Assembly: GCA_963921825.1 (NCBI GenBank)
Contig: OY997595.1
Location: 12,889,228-12,953,227 of the forward strand
DNA from: Erodium maritimum
Taxonomy: Eukaryota; Streptophyta; Magnoliopsida; Geraniales; Geraniaceae
Direction: 5' to 3'
Length of the DNA: 64,000 nt
Position numbers and translations under genes: made by a program. The notes below the pieces were generated by a model. It was not told where the DNA came from. It did not search any database and saw only the letters and a program-made list of their open reading frames with translations. The number at the start of each line of letters is the position of its first letter. Position 1 is the stretch's first letter. Shown piece by piece: positions 37,501-50,298 of this stretch.

Positions 37501-40500
37501 AAGCTTATGCTGTCATACACAATGGAGAATGCTAAATCCATCACTACTTGGACAGTGTAGGAAATGATAACCCTTTGGAACCTTTATATAAGCATACCTT
37601 ATAAACATGTGGTGCACCATGAATTTGTATGTGGCTGGAAGTTTGCTGACCGGGAAAGAAGTACATCTTAAGAATTGAGCCTTTCCCCAAGACAGAACCA
37701 TTGCGAGCCTTGAGAATAGCTTCCATGACTGCATCACCATTCTGAGACTCATAAGGTGCTCTCAAGCCCTCCTAAATTCCCAGATTCAAAGTGCAGTCAG
37801 GTCCAAGTAGGTTATATGGAGTTAAGACAGAATAAAAGAAATTGCAATGATAGTGCAAGTCATTATGGAGAGGAACATTTACAGGAATAGTGAAAAAACG
37901 CCCAGGCTTTAATCTGATGCTCCATTTCATTGCCTGGGCCTCTGGTCTCTGATGCAACCAGTCCTTAAATGTCATCCTCGATTCTCCTTGCCCACAAAAT
38001 CCATCAAATGCTTCACTTCCAAGATACGCAGCAAAAGCAATTAAACGAAAATACCTTTCCAAGTACTCAGCACCACGGTTGAGTGCTACTCTCCTTACCC
38101 TTGGTTCAACATGCTGATTGAATACTTTTCTGTATTGCAGAACAGCTTGTCGTATGTTTTGTAGAGCAGAGCATCTATCTATTATAGCATCTAGTGCCTC
38201 CCGGCATTGGACCCCATTATCAAATAACCTTGTTATCTTCCACAGCAATAAGATGTCATTTATGCCAAATGCACGACTTTGCTCCTTTTCAGGCTTTGTT
38301 TTCACCTTACTGGAACTGGGTGCAGAAGTGATACCACCGGATTCTTCACCACTTGAGCTACCAGAATCCAACTCTTCATGATTCATATCATCAAAGATTA
38401 TTTGAATTGGCCTCCCATGGTCAATCCGAAGTTTGAGAAGGCAGGCTATTACAGTACCGGTGGTAGTCCTTCCCCTTCCCATCTGTGATTATTTATAGAA
38501 TATATCAAAGGGGGGGAATATAATAAAGAAACACCACAAATCTCTTAATAGTTACGGAGATCACCATGAACACACAAAAAGAAAAGAGTGTTAACCTGGC
38601 AATTGAATACAAGAGCTGTGTCCTTTGAAGCAGAAGCAATATTCACTGCCAATGTATCAAAATCAGAGCTTTTGGGAGCTTTGCCATCAGTTATTGGTAC
38701 TCGAGCATACTTCACGGGGAAACCCTCTGCTTCTAAGCATCTGAAAACCTCTAGTGGGGTCTGGATAGCATCAGACGTCACATGTTCCCAAGCATCAAAA
38801 ATTTGCCGATCATCAGTTTCATGAATGACCATTATAGCACCGCCATAGTGTTCAGCTTCTCGCACAATATCTTCTTTTAGTCGAGCCTCCATCCTCTCTA
38901 CTCTTTCACAATCAATTCCCTGAATACAGATATCAAGTACACATCTAACTAGACAAAAAAGTTGAGCATGATAATGATATGGAAAAATAAAACAAAACAA
39001 AAACATTTTGATACAATCAGAAAGACATGAATACTATGATCAGGTTGAAAAAGTTGAGCATGAAAATGATATGGAAAAATAAAACAAAACAAGAATATTT
39101 TGATACAATCAGAAAGACATGAATAATATGATCAGGTTGAATCCACCTAGTACAGTAGTACTATTGGACCCCAACTGGCCCATATTTCATATGTCATCTA
39201 TTGTACCAAGCAAAACTAATAGCAATAAGGAAACAATCACTTCCAGTGCCATTTTCTTCAATGTATATACATAACAAAAAAACATATTTTACCGTGTATT
39301 CTAGCATATTTTTGTATGGCCGCTCAACCTCACGGAGAACAAACGGTTTTCCATTGATGTAAATAACAGGCTCCTCTCTCATGTTGTGCCAAAAAACTCG
39401 GCGGCCTCCTTTTGAACCACCAATTCTCTGAATGACAGATCGAATACCATCAATGGTTGGATTTGCAACTCCATATACTGGAAACCCAGGTACTTCTCTG
39501 AAATTAGGTGCCCCTTCCACTCTCTCCGGTAAATTAGGATTTTGACAACCAGGACAATGGTCACTTTTCAGAACGGTTTGACTGCCAAGAACCTCTCCCT
39601 TTCTCAGTGCAGCAACAGCACCCATCTCACTAGGACGGCCATCAACAGATTCAACCATTTTCATCAGAGATGGATTTATGTTGGCATAACCCAGTGCACC
39701 CATTGGGTCTCTTCGGAGCAACCTATATGAGGGCACAACGGCAAAACAATAACTTAATAACAGGTTCACTGAAAACCTAAATAACATGCAAGTTGTATCC
39801 ATTACATTTTGGATGAGAAAATTTTCAAATTATGATAGGAAACCTAATGATGGAGAAATAACTTCTAATATGGGACCTTTGTGATGTTTCATCTTCACTC
39901 ACGAGTGTAAACTTGTACAAATGCTATAACTTCCCAAGGTGAGCGTGAAATTATTGTAAAGTGTTGAAAAGTACAATGCCAATCCATACTGTCACTGGGA
40001 TGATCATAGCAGAACCCAACATCAAATGAGTCAACTCAAACTCTCACCGGGATGACCATAGCCGAATCCAACATTAAATGAGTTAATAGGAAAATAACAC
40101 AGGGACCACCCAAAGAAACATGGTATGATTAGATGATAAGCTGCGGCACACGTATGAGAGAGTTGGACCATCAGAACCAAAATACCTTAATTGTTGGCAA
40201 CTCATCCCATCAACCAAGGTAAATATCACACTTCAGTACAACTCAACTTGCACGGACACATTTCACTCTGTCAGTTTAAACTCTCATGTGTTACAAAATC
40301 TGACTACGTAGATCCATCATGTTTGTAGTTCTATAACACTCAAATAAACTAATAATTTACCACCACTACCTATGCTTTCAAGATTCACCACCTATACTGC
40401 TTGGAAAGAAGAAACATAAAAAAAAGTAATAATTTATCAGCGTTCATGTTTTATTAAGGAACATGCAGTTTTGAAACATATGCATCAATATCTTTACCTG

Positions 40501-43500
40501 CGGATTATGCTATACAGTTCTGGCCTTGCTTTCATCCAGTCCGTAAAACTAGTGTAGCCGCAAGAACTAGAACGAAGTGCTGCTCTCTCTGAGTGGATAT
40601 AAACAGCGAAACAAATAAGGAAGTAATATCTTTCCAAGTACTCAACAAAGAACGAAAGGGAAGCCTCCCTCTTCATCTCATCTGGCTGACGGAGAATGCT
40701 ATTCCGATAAGTGGCAATTGCTTCTCGCAAGTTCTGCAATTCAAGTATTAAATATTTTAAGTGAGGGGGGAATTCTATGTTGGAATGTACAGAGTAGTTC
40801 TACCACGTTGATTGGTGATTATGCAGTTAAGCAACATAAGAAAGTAAGAGCCGGACCTAACTAGCATGGTGGACCATTTAGTATGGAAGCTCAAGCATTT
40901 ATGTGATAGCCTAAAGAGATCCTACCAAAATCATAAAAAAACAATAAAAATTGTAACAAGGCAGCATAGCTGTTTGATCTTAAGGGGGGCTAAAAAATAA
41001 TACACTATCAGAGAGGCTAGTTGGTAATCAGCAGTATATGGGCAATTTTGCCCCCCGTGAGAGGAGTGTTGGATGGTAAAGACTAAGAGACTCGGTTTGA
41101 ACCAATAGTTCAACTAGTTGGGAATTAGTGGTCCATGCCATTTGGTAATTAGGCTACATCAGGGATAATATTGATGAAGTTAAGATAACTAGACCAACAA
41201 TGAATGATGATGGCATGACTGAGCAGTGACATGCAAGGGACAGAGCCAAACTCAAATGATAAGGTCGACCTTAGTAAGAGAGTTTAAAGACTTAATTGAT
41301 AGCCTAAAGATGGCCCAAATAATTCAAAAAATTAGAGGTTATAAAAATTTAAGTATACCCTACTAAAATTTAGTAACCACGGTATTTCCAAGCCGTAAGG
41401 TAAGACAGTATCATTCTTGAAAAGCATTGAGACAGCAAAGTGTGTAGCGACAAATTTACAAGGGACATTTTTGGACACTACACACTTTACAAGCATCTTT
41501 GGGACTCAACCAATCAGTTCGAGCTTTTAGGTGGGTTTGGCTTTAACATGGTATCAAAGCCTGGTCCATCCATACTTGACCCCCTCTATGCCATCCAGTT
41601 ATCGGGCCAACCTATTTCAGGATAGAGGCCCATGGTCCAGGTGCAGACCCGGTCTGCATGTGAGGGGGTGTCAAGGTCCCGCATCGAAAAGATGTGGATC
41701 CATTTGTCATTGGATTAGCATCTTGGGGTCTCCACCTGTCAATTCTAGCTTTTAGGTGGGTTGGGCATTAACGTATATTATAAGGCATAAATAGCATACC
41801 TGCATGGAGGCACACTTGTCAATGACTTTATCCACTTGTCTTTTACCTTCAACCCCACCCTAAGAAGAACCATTAATTAATATAGAATGTACTATCATGC
41901 TACATGTTAAAAAAAAGAGAAACAAATATGAATACCTCTAAAACCCGTATCAAGCTCCTTATGACTGCATACTCTCCTCTACGGATTGCTTCTTCCGAGT
42001 TTAGCATATTGTCATTTACATTAGAACCAAGGTCAAAAATTCTCCCCATTGAATTACTTCTCGAAATACCTATTTCATGTGAACATAACATGTACATGTT
42101 AGAATCATACCACAGGAATCAAACAGAAAATAAGAAAGATGGGTCCATGTTGGAAGTGCATAGATGAGACATGAGTCAAAAATCTGGGTATCCTTTTTCA
42201 AGAAGAGAATCCTAGTTTCTTTGATTATTCAGATTCCACGTCATATAGGATCATTGATCACTTTTTTCTCTCAAAATGAAGAGCCATCTCAAATGAATTC
42301 ATCAAGTGAAATGCTTTTTTTGGTTTCACATAATTCTTTCAACAAAGGATGGTATTACATTTACGTGATACTTTCAATCATTGACAACTAGCTCATTAAA
42401 GCATCAAAGCAAATGGCATCCTTTCAATACCTGGGCGTGTGTCCCGAAGAGCTTTTTGGTTGGTTCTGGGGCCTTGGTCGGGCTTTGTTTGGTTGGCCCT
42501 GTGTTTGGGTCAGTCCGTTGCGTTAGGCCCAGTCTGTTTGAGTCTTAGTTGGTTAGGTTATATCTTATTTGATGTAATCTGGTTGTGTTGCCGGCATCTT
42601 GAGTTAGTCTAGGCCCAATGATCCCTGTTTCAACACTTGTGTTTGAATTTGAGGTGAACCTGTGAGGGGTCACCTTGGCTCTTCTTTCTGTTTTAGAAAG
42701 TTGGGTCTTTTTTATATAAAAAAATGCTTATCGAAAAAAAATATCTGGGCAAATGGAGATGTCTCAGCCAGGAGACTGTCGAGACTACTAATCACCATTT
42801 AAACTTGAGACAGTGTTTCAATGCAATGACCACAATAACATTAACAACATTAAGCTTGACTCATGTCTATTTTAGCAGTTTATGTCGATATAATGTAAAA
42901 TATGAAATAGATACAAGTAACAAAAATACCAGATGCTCCTATTCGATTGAGGTAAACCAAAGTAGCAATCACCATTCCCGTAGTAGTTCTTCCACGTCCC
43001 ATTTGGCAATTAAATATTATCTCTGTATTTATATCAGCTTCTGTTATGCTTTGAACCTGAGAAAGAACAGGAGAAAAAAAGTAAATTACATGTGTCAGCC
43101 TATGTATTTCAAGAATTCTGTGAGCTATAAGTGCTGTGTGTTTTTCCTTAGTATGCGAAAACAACACAATTTGTGACTCACTTCACTGTACAGACCAACA
43201 CTGAACCCATAACTTTCAGATCTAGTCAAAATCAACTTGTCATAACCTAACCCTGGATATGCAGTATGAACAAATCATGGGTTGATTGCAAATCCTTGAA
43301 CAAAGGAAAAACTTAACTAATTTGCTACAGATAGTGAGATACACATGCATTCCGTTCCAAAGATTAATCACTTCTAAATAACTGGATGATGAAAGTTCAA
43401 TTCAGAATTTATACAAGACTCACCAAAATGTCAAAATCCAGTTCCTTTGGTGGTTTTTCATCAGTTATAGGAACACGTTCGTAATTCACAAGGTATCCTT

Positions 43501-45672
43501 CTACTTGCAATTCTTCATACACCTAATCAAAGAAACAACTTTCAGGAAAGTACTATGTTGCCATTCCATAAAACTAAGAAAAGAGTTTTACCTCCAGAGG
43601 CGTCTTCACAGAGTCACATGAGACAGGTTCCCATTGGTCCACCATTTGACCATCTGGTAGTTCGTCAGTGACAAGGATCTTATTCCCGTATCTGTTAAGT
43701 CAGATGTGCAATTAGAATTTGCTATCATGGAAATAAGTAGCATATGACGACAACAACTAATGAATAGACGTAAGATTCTATAAAAAAATACCTTGCGGCT
43801 TCCGTCAGGATATCCTCTTTTAATCGAGCTTCCATTTGTTCAACCCTATCCCTGTTGATCCCCTAAATTAATATAAAAAAGTCATATTCAACTTTATAAG
43901 ATATTAATGCATTCCTATAAAACCCGACAAATGCATGCATTCTTTCATGTGTATCGTTCCGTGAAGGACCAGTGTATAAGAGCATACATTATAACACCCA
44001 GATTATACATAAAATTCAGGGATATTTAATAACAAGATGCTAAGGGGGTAGTAAAATTGAGATTCTAAACCTCAACGAAAAAGCAACAGGAAAATGTTTG
44101 TTTCATGAAAAGATTAGAATGATCTACTACAATTACAATGATGAGTGCAATAGCCGAGTAACTAGAGAGGAAATATGGAAGAATTAGACTTTGGTGACAA
44201 CTTGTTGCAGAGGAGCCTCTCGTATGAAATTTCCCCAACCCACTTAACATTGCAGAAAATTGTAATCCATCTGTGACAAATTATCTAGATTGGAGACAAA
44301 GGGAACGGGCTTTTCATTTGCTTTGTAAGAGGAATGATAAAGTGAAGTTAAGCTATATAATCAATACTTGTTAGAATGTAGATTAATATACTTTTACTGG
44401 TAAAAAAATATTTGTTAGATTGTTTTCATAGTTGGCCTCCTTTTAAGCAGAAAGAGACAAATATATAAAATGCAGCATGCCACAAGGTAAGAAAATCATG
44501 CACCAATTCGGAAATAAGAACCACTGTCACAGTGAGAAAACTATAGAATTTGCCAGGAAAATATTTACTAGCATACCGTATATTCAAGGTTGGAGAAAGG
44601 CCTTTCTACATCTCGCAATACGAAGGGGCGTCCATTAATGTAGACTACCTGTTCAAAAATATACATTGGAATATTGATACGCAGCACGTGTTTATGTCCA
44701 CGAATTCTAGCACCTGGATTTGTGAAGGGCCACATACAGGAGCCTTTTCACCCTCATAATTGTTGAGACATTGAATATCTTTTTAGAGGCTCTCTTAAAC
44801 ACAAATTGTTCAAATGGTCATAATAAATAAGTGATGAAAAATCCATTTATAGCTGAGCAAGTGAAATATACAAGTATGTAAAGTCTATCGGTTACATTAA
44901 TAGATGGGTATTGGTCAAAATACAATACCCTGACAATAAGTACTATGTAGAGCAAAGATGCGGGAACAAAAGTGTGAAGTATCGTTTTAGTTTGATCAAA
45001 ATGTTCTTTCAATGATAACAATATTTTGACAACAAAGTAGAAAATAAAATTTGAGTCCTGGCAGAAGGGTTTACCGGTTCCTCCCGTAGATTGATCCAAA
45101 GAACCTGTGCACGCTTCCCATCTACTTTAGCCCCTATATGCTTGAGTACATTCCGAATTCCATCAAAAGTTGGAATGGCGACACCATGAACATGAAGTGA
45201 GTCAGCCTAACAAGGTTCACGAGAAGAATGAGGAATAAGCAAATTAACAGCAGCAATATATGCAATGCATGAAATATTTAGTTGGTTTGTATAAAACCTA
45301 TAAGGTTTTTACTTCTTCAGTCCTAATTTCATAGAAACGTACAAGGACATCTAGAAATGGCCAAACAAATGGTAGTAAATTGGGCATTTACAGAGATTCC
45401 ACTTCAAATTCGACCCAAGATGATGGCTATTAAATGATAGAAGTGACAAAGCAAGGGTTTAATTAGAGAGTCAATCCAGAAGAAAATAGAAGTCCCAGAA
45501 GAACCTGACGGTAATTAGGAGCACCATCTATGTTAGGGGACAAACGCTTGTTGTGGCAGCCAGGGAAGTGGTCGCTCTTGAGAATGGTCTTCTTGCCCAG
45601 AACTGATCCACCTCTGAGCTTCATCACCTCCTCTGGCTCCTTGGGTACCGACATGCCCTCCTCTACCTCCAT
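34509..45672 (-). CDS. Paladin-like three-repeat Cys-based phosphatase
   Basis: Nineteen exons (transcript order): 45672-45505, 45206-45075, 44648-44577, 43862-43792, 43691-43592, 43522-43424, 43056-42930, 42069-41936, 41859-41800, 40733-40498, 39722-39293, 38919-38596, 38482-37883, 37771-37598, 36210-35980, 35891-35608, 35475-35194, 35017-34895, 34641-34509, giving 1259 aa. Three similar repeats each carry a KxDHFPGC-like start, an REEPVVYINGRPFVLR block, an MEARLKEDI block and a phosphatase loop. Loops 1 and 2 are CQMGRGR (Cys231/Arg237 and Cys650/Arg656), the CX5R signature of protein-tyrosine/phytase-like phosphatases. In repeat 3 the same place reads SHTGFGG (1090-1096), so it lacks both residues. 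Vertebrate paladin has been reported as an endosomal phosphoinositide phosphatase; the plant role is unknown to me. The exon 17 donor is GC. The gene appears intact despite inserts in its introns. Confidence 0.9.
36363..36690. repeat. Three-copy 109-bp tandem repeat in paladin intron
   Basis: Units begin TATTAACAMAC at 36363, 36472 and 36580, each containing TTTCTAAACATG and GATCAAATCCAAA. The copies are diverged, especially the third. The array lies in the intron between exons 14 and 15. Confidence 0.8.
38955..39140. repeat. Two-copy 93-bp tandem duplication in paladin intron
   Basis: AAAAAGTTGAGCATGA begins at 38955 and again near 39048. Both copies continue through ATGATATGGAAAAATAAAAC to ACATGAATA-TATGATCAGG with few differences, so this is a recent local duplication. 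Confidence 0.8.
39990..40090. repeat. Short direct duplication in paladin intron
   Basis: TCACTGGGATGATCATAGCA and TCACCGGGATGACCATAGCC head two adjacent copies of about 50 bp, each ending in AAATGAGT. It is a diverged tandem pair in the intron between exons 10 and 11. Confidence 0.6.
41440..41772 (+). mobile_element. TRIM-like miniature LTR retrotransposon in paladin intron
   Basis: In the plus strand a terminal repeat ends CTTTTAGGTGGGTTTGG-CTTTAACA at 41548 and is followed at once by TGGTATCAAAGCC, a primer site complementary to initiator tRNA-Met. A purine tract TGAGGGGG (41661-41668) is followed at 41669 by TGTCAAGGTCCC, the start of the right repeat, whose end near 41772 repeats CTTTTAGGTGGGTTGGGC. 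There is no coding region between. The left repeat (from about 41440) is diverged. It lies in the intron between exons 9 and 10. Confidence 0.65.
42437..42739 (+). mobile_element. Short retroposon (SINE or truncated LINE) in paladin intron
   Basis: This 303-bp insert ends in TATAAAAAAATGCTTATCG then an A run. It is flanked by AATACCTGGGC (42426-42436) and AATATCTGGGC (42740-42750), an 11-bp duplication with one mismatch. The body is G/T-rich and unlike the surrounding intron. I found no A and B box pair I trust, so a 5'-truncated LINE is as likely as a SINE. Confidence 0.65.
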
Positions 45673-47172
45673 AATTTTCTCTTCCCGTTCCTCCCAGATT
45701 CAATTAGGACCGATCGCTCGCAGGCCTCACCGCGGATTGAAATTTTCAGGGAATAGAAACGAAAATCGGGTCCTCCAATCCTCCTGGCGAGCAAAAAGAG
45801 AAGAAATCGTCATGCCATGAACGGACATCTGAGAAAGAGAGAAATCAGGAGTGTCGGACACAGATCACGGCGAAACCAGAGCAAATCGAGACCTGAATGT
45901 AATGAAAATGGAGTTTGGAGGATCAATGGAAGACTCTGACGAGAGCAGAGCCACGCAGTAGGGAACGGGTCCTCCTTGGGAATCTCAGTGGTCCTTCTCC
46001 TGAATCTTTCTTCTTCTTCCTGTCTCCGTCTTCGTGAAGCTCGTCCTGGTTCTGGCAAAACAACGTCAAAACCGTGAGTGCGTGCTGCTGAATGAGATGT
46101 GTGATGTGACGATTATTTGTTAAATGAAACGCGCCGTTTTGATGATACTGCAATGGGTACACAAACGAATAACTCTGTTCCAGTGCGACAGCCGACCACC
46201 GGTTTTTGAGATGTTACATCAATATGCCAATATCAAAATTTATAAAATCGGTTCAAATGGGCAGGAAATGAAGTAGGCTATTTGGTTTAGATATCCGAAT
46301 CTAAAGTACATTGTAAGACTGTTATATGACGATTAACTCAGCTCTTTTAAGTTCAATCACAAATATTATCGAGTGGACGACCACTACTTAAAACACACAA
46401 CAAAACATTATCAAGAGTTGGTAAAACATAATTATAATCTTTAGACTTATAAAATATAAGCTATAATAGAATGTTTTTGGTTGATTTTATTAGAGTTTGA
46501 TACTCTTATTTATAGGAGATTACAATATCATTAAAAGAAAATAAATGTCATAGTATTATAATTACTTATCGTAATAAAATCAAATCAAATCAAATCAAAT
46601 AAAAAAAATATTTATTTATTTTCAATAGGACTAAAAAATGTTCTAGCTTGAATGAGGTTCACTATCATCTGATACCATTTTGTTTTGATCACATGTCTTA
46701 AGGTCTCGTACGTTTTAGAATCAAATTCAAAAACACATGTAGCAACCGAATACAAGAGTTGTTCGGTGAATCGTTGAGCAAGTTGCAAGCTCCCTGCTTC
46801 ACTCAATGGTAGGAATAGACGACCACGTGAATGGCCTGGCGATCAACAAGCTCTTGCAACAATCGCGAGTGATCATCTATTAGTTTGAATTCGAGCACTC
46901 ATTCACCTGTAATCATCGTCCCATTGTTGATACTCCCACTCTCGCGTCCTCCCTCTTTCCCAAGCAACAATTTAAAGGTATATGACATTTATACTTGTAA
47001 TGAAAATACAGACCCTGTTGGCAAATTCATCCCAACATCATCAGTAGTAGTACAGTACCTATAATTACAAATTGAGTATTACAACGGAAATAAAGGTAAT
47101 CTTCACGGTCATCATTTCATGTCACAGAAGTACACCCCTGAAGCAATGTCTGTGGCCGGATTAGTTTTACCG
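45673..47172. other. Paladin leader and promoter, then intergenic to cathepsin B
   Basis: Bases 45673-46140 are GC-richer and probably hold the paladin leader and promoter. At about 46655-46685 the minus strand reads ATGGTATCAGATGATAG, resembling a tRNA-Met primer site, and a TATAAATAAGAG box lies nearby, so a decayed LTR fragment may be present. Direct ATCAAATCAAATCAAAT repeats occur at about 46568-46600. The end next to 47173 is likely the cathepsin B 3' UTR. Confidence 0.4.
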
Positions 47173-50100
47173 TCAAACAGAAACACCTCCGGCATCAGGA
47201 ATCTCCCTAATAAGATTCTCATTCTTTGAAGAAGGCAGACCTGCGACAGCACCCGTTTCGATACCACATTCGTTTACTCCTCTCTTGATCATGAAGTAAC
47301 CGTCCTGACATTTAGAAGAACAAAGATGGTATTTGAGAAAGAAGGTATTTGAGAATTTAACCAGGCACGAAGTCCTATATTAATAGGAAAAAGAGACAGA
47401 TTTGAAAGAAACATACATCGCCCCAGCCTCGGTTCCACTGATTTGCAAGAAGCTGCATACATGAGATAGGAAAAGTTGATCAGAGAAACAAGTATTATGG
47501 TCACTAAAAATCAAAGGTGATAGCGAGGAACAAATATATATGGCCATACCCAGTAGTCCTCTCCATCATCAGTAGTACCCCAACCAATCAACTTCACAGC
47601 ATGACCTCCCATCATACTTCCCGTAATGTGCTTGTAGACCCCTGATTTATAGTGTGCAAAATCCTATAAAAAGACCAAATCAATCAATCACGTGGAAAAT
47701 GGAAATGTATCCCTAGATTGTAACTATCATTCTTGTACTTAACTGACAAAGAAATATCAGAGAGTAGACCAATATACATTTGAAGGATGCATATTATATA
47801 AATATCCAACATAAGATGGTGTAGTGGGGATGAGATGCTCAGGCGGATGTGTGGCAACACTAGGAGGGATAAGGCTAGGAATGACGTTATCAGGAAAAGA
47901 GTTGGTGTAACTTTAATTGAAGAGAAGATGAGAGAGGATTGTTATGTGGTTTGGAGATGTACAAGATATGGAAATCAGTGACTCCTTAAGGAAAGATGAG
48001 AAATTCAATCAAGAGAAACTACAAGGGGTAAGAGTAGACCTAAGATAGCATGCAATGAAGTAGGAAAAAAATATATAACACATTTGGGTTAAGGGAAGAT
48101 GTAACATTAAATAGGATGTAATAGGAGAGAAAAATATGAGCCTTAACTTCCAAGTGAGGTTTGCTAAAGGATTTATGTAACTGAGCCCAACTTTGTTTTG
48201 GGAAATGACTTAACTGTTATTGCTCTCTACCCAACATAATTTCTTCAATAAACTATGTTTGTCAAGGGCAAACCATACCACTTAAGAGTACAGTGACCAA
48301 ACTTGCAGCAACATTCAGTTATAAGATCGAGAAACAATAATGTTTTCTTACCTCATAAACAGAGAATGACACTTCCACTGGGCCATTCTTATATACTTCT
48401 GCCATGATGTCATGGGGTTCAGAACTTATTCTATAAGCACTAGCACCAAAGTGCTTTGATTTCTTCCAGAGTAGGTTGTTATCCACACACTTCCTCACAC
48501 ACTTTGGAGTAGGATATTGAGGCTCGCAGCCAGGGTGAGAACAACCTTTAGTATCAAAGTATGGGTCACACTGCCAAATGGAATATCCCAATTATTAGAG
48601 AAACATCAACCAAACAGAGATAAGTATTGAACAAACCGATCTTCAGCGCAATATAGTAGAAACTATTTGAGGAGAGGGCAGGGAAGATAAATATGTAAAT
48701 AAAATCACATGTCTCTTGGTAACAATATAAACAAAAGCCTATTACCTCTTCAGTGACAACACCATGGTGAACAAAGTAGCGCCATGCAAAAATTGGAAAA
48801 CCCCCATCACAACCTCCTCCACACATAAAACCACAGCATGCTACAAGATCGTTTGCAGACAGAGATAAGTTCTGCAGTAATACAATAGGAAATGAGTAAA
48901 TACGTTTATAAAAAGAAAGAACCGGTCTATTTTATTTATATAGATAAATTATTTCAATTACCTTTCCAAGATGAACACAAAAACGATCCGACAGAGCTTC
49001 AACGGCACCAAAAGCCCAACAAGAACCACAGTGACCCTGAATTACCAAAACACAGACACGGTAAGAACATTTAATACCCTTATAAGGGGTGCTGAAATTT
49101 CAGCAGCAGTGATAACTTGATTACCTGATCTTTAGATGTGGAACAACAAATCCAGCGTTAACATATAAACAGACAAGTGTTAGTAACAACTTTTTTATAT
49201 GTACAATTGTCATAAAGATAGAAAACACAAACATGCAGGTAACCGACCTAGAATTCTCCCGATGGTGGTACATTGAGGCCAAGCTGTTCTTGCATCAAAC
49301 TTCTTCGGTAACTTTAAGGATTTGGGATGTGTCATGACAGGAATACCCGTTAGCATTCCTTCAGGCATTGGTTTGACTCCAAGCATATGCTTAAATTGGG
49401 CAACCTACAGCAGGTACAGAATAATTGGAAACTATGATATGCATCCGCTACAACTCCAATCATCAAGGTTCAAGAACAAGGTACTCTATGTTTGAAGACT
49501 CACGGTGTAATTGGATAAGCTGGGATTCATGGCAGCCTTCCATCCAGCCTCAGGGTGTTCATTGATATGCTTGACTATTGAATCCTGTACGTGCACCCGT
49601 AGTTAGAGCCAAAATTCAATAATGAAATAGAACAAAAAATAAAATAAAAACTTTTTAGAGGTTCTGTAATAATGAAAAGCACCTGAAGGATATGTGAGTC
49701 AAGTTTGACATTGGAAACTGAATCAGTTGCAAAGACCTGTAAAGAAATATAGCATTAAAATAAGTTGATCATCACATCTTTGCTTTCAAGGCATGACAAA
49801 ATGAAACAAGCAGACTAAAAAGGCACTCTAGAACTCTCCTTCCATCTGATAAATTTCTTCCACTAAAAGCTGGAACCAAACTATTGTCAAACAAATTAAG
49901 AACACACATGTTGCTCCAACTCAATTCATATTCGATTGTGCATGAACAAAACAAATTTAACAACAACAAAATTGCTTCAGTTCAACTGGGATTCAAGTAA
50001 TTTCAGAAACTTCAAATCAGAACCAATCTTTTCATCCAGAAGATAAATTGACCAAAAGGGAGTTGAAATCCAGCTGCGAATCAATGAATTTCTATAAAAT

Positions 50101-50298
50101 CGAGCCCTCCAAATGAAACACAAACCTAAATACACAGTCGCGATACAACAAAAGTAACAACGGTAAAGCATGATCGAGCAATCGAAACACGAATCATCGG
50201 ATCAGAATTACAGATCAAACGAAGAAAGGAGGTACTACCTGAAACGCTGACAAAACTACGACGAGTAGCAAAAAAGAGCAGAGGCGATCAAAAGCCAT
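47173..50298 (-). CDS. CATHB: Cathepsin B-like cysteine protease
   Basis: This secreted or vacuolar papain-family (C1) protease belongs to the group implicated in plant cell death and defence. Exons in transcript order: 50298-50239, 49736-49683, 49584-49504, 49404-49248, 49129-49125, 49036-48962, 48871-48746, 48570-48352, 47663-47550, 47452-47417, 47304-47173, totalling 352 aa. It has a signal peptide ([14 protein letters not shown]), then a cathepsin B-type short propeptide with [16 protein letters not shown]. Mature blocks: [15 protein letters not shown] with oxyanion Gln119 and nucleophile Cys125; [10 protein letters not shown]; the occluding-loop region [21 protein letters not shown] with His280; and ANQWNRGWG with Asn301. 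The catalytic set is complete. The D-Q pair comes from a 5-nt exon whose use is required for frame and for the conserved sequence. Confidence 0.93.
49125..49129 (-). other. 5-nt microexon of the cathepsin B gene
   Basis: In transcript sense the locus reads ...CACATCTAAAG, then ATCAG, then GTAATC. The preceding exon leaves one G after its last full codon (Leu117) and the next exon begins GGTCACTGTGG. Only insertion of ATCAG makes G|AT CAG|GGT, that is Asp-Gln-Gly, the invariant DQGHCGSCW segment. The acceptor has a pyrimidine-rich tract and the donor matches consensus. Confidence 0.85.

Noticed and set aside
42724-43176. 150-codon plus-strand frame in the paladin gene
   Set aside because: It crosses exon 7 of the minus-strand gene, which encodes the active-site loop, so it is a shadow.
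46612-46806. Possible copia-type LTR or primer site near 46660
   Set aside because: The primer-like TGGTATCAGATG and the TATA-like box are in an order that does not fit one LTR, and no paired repeat was found.
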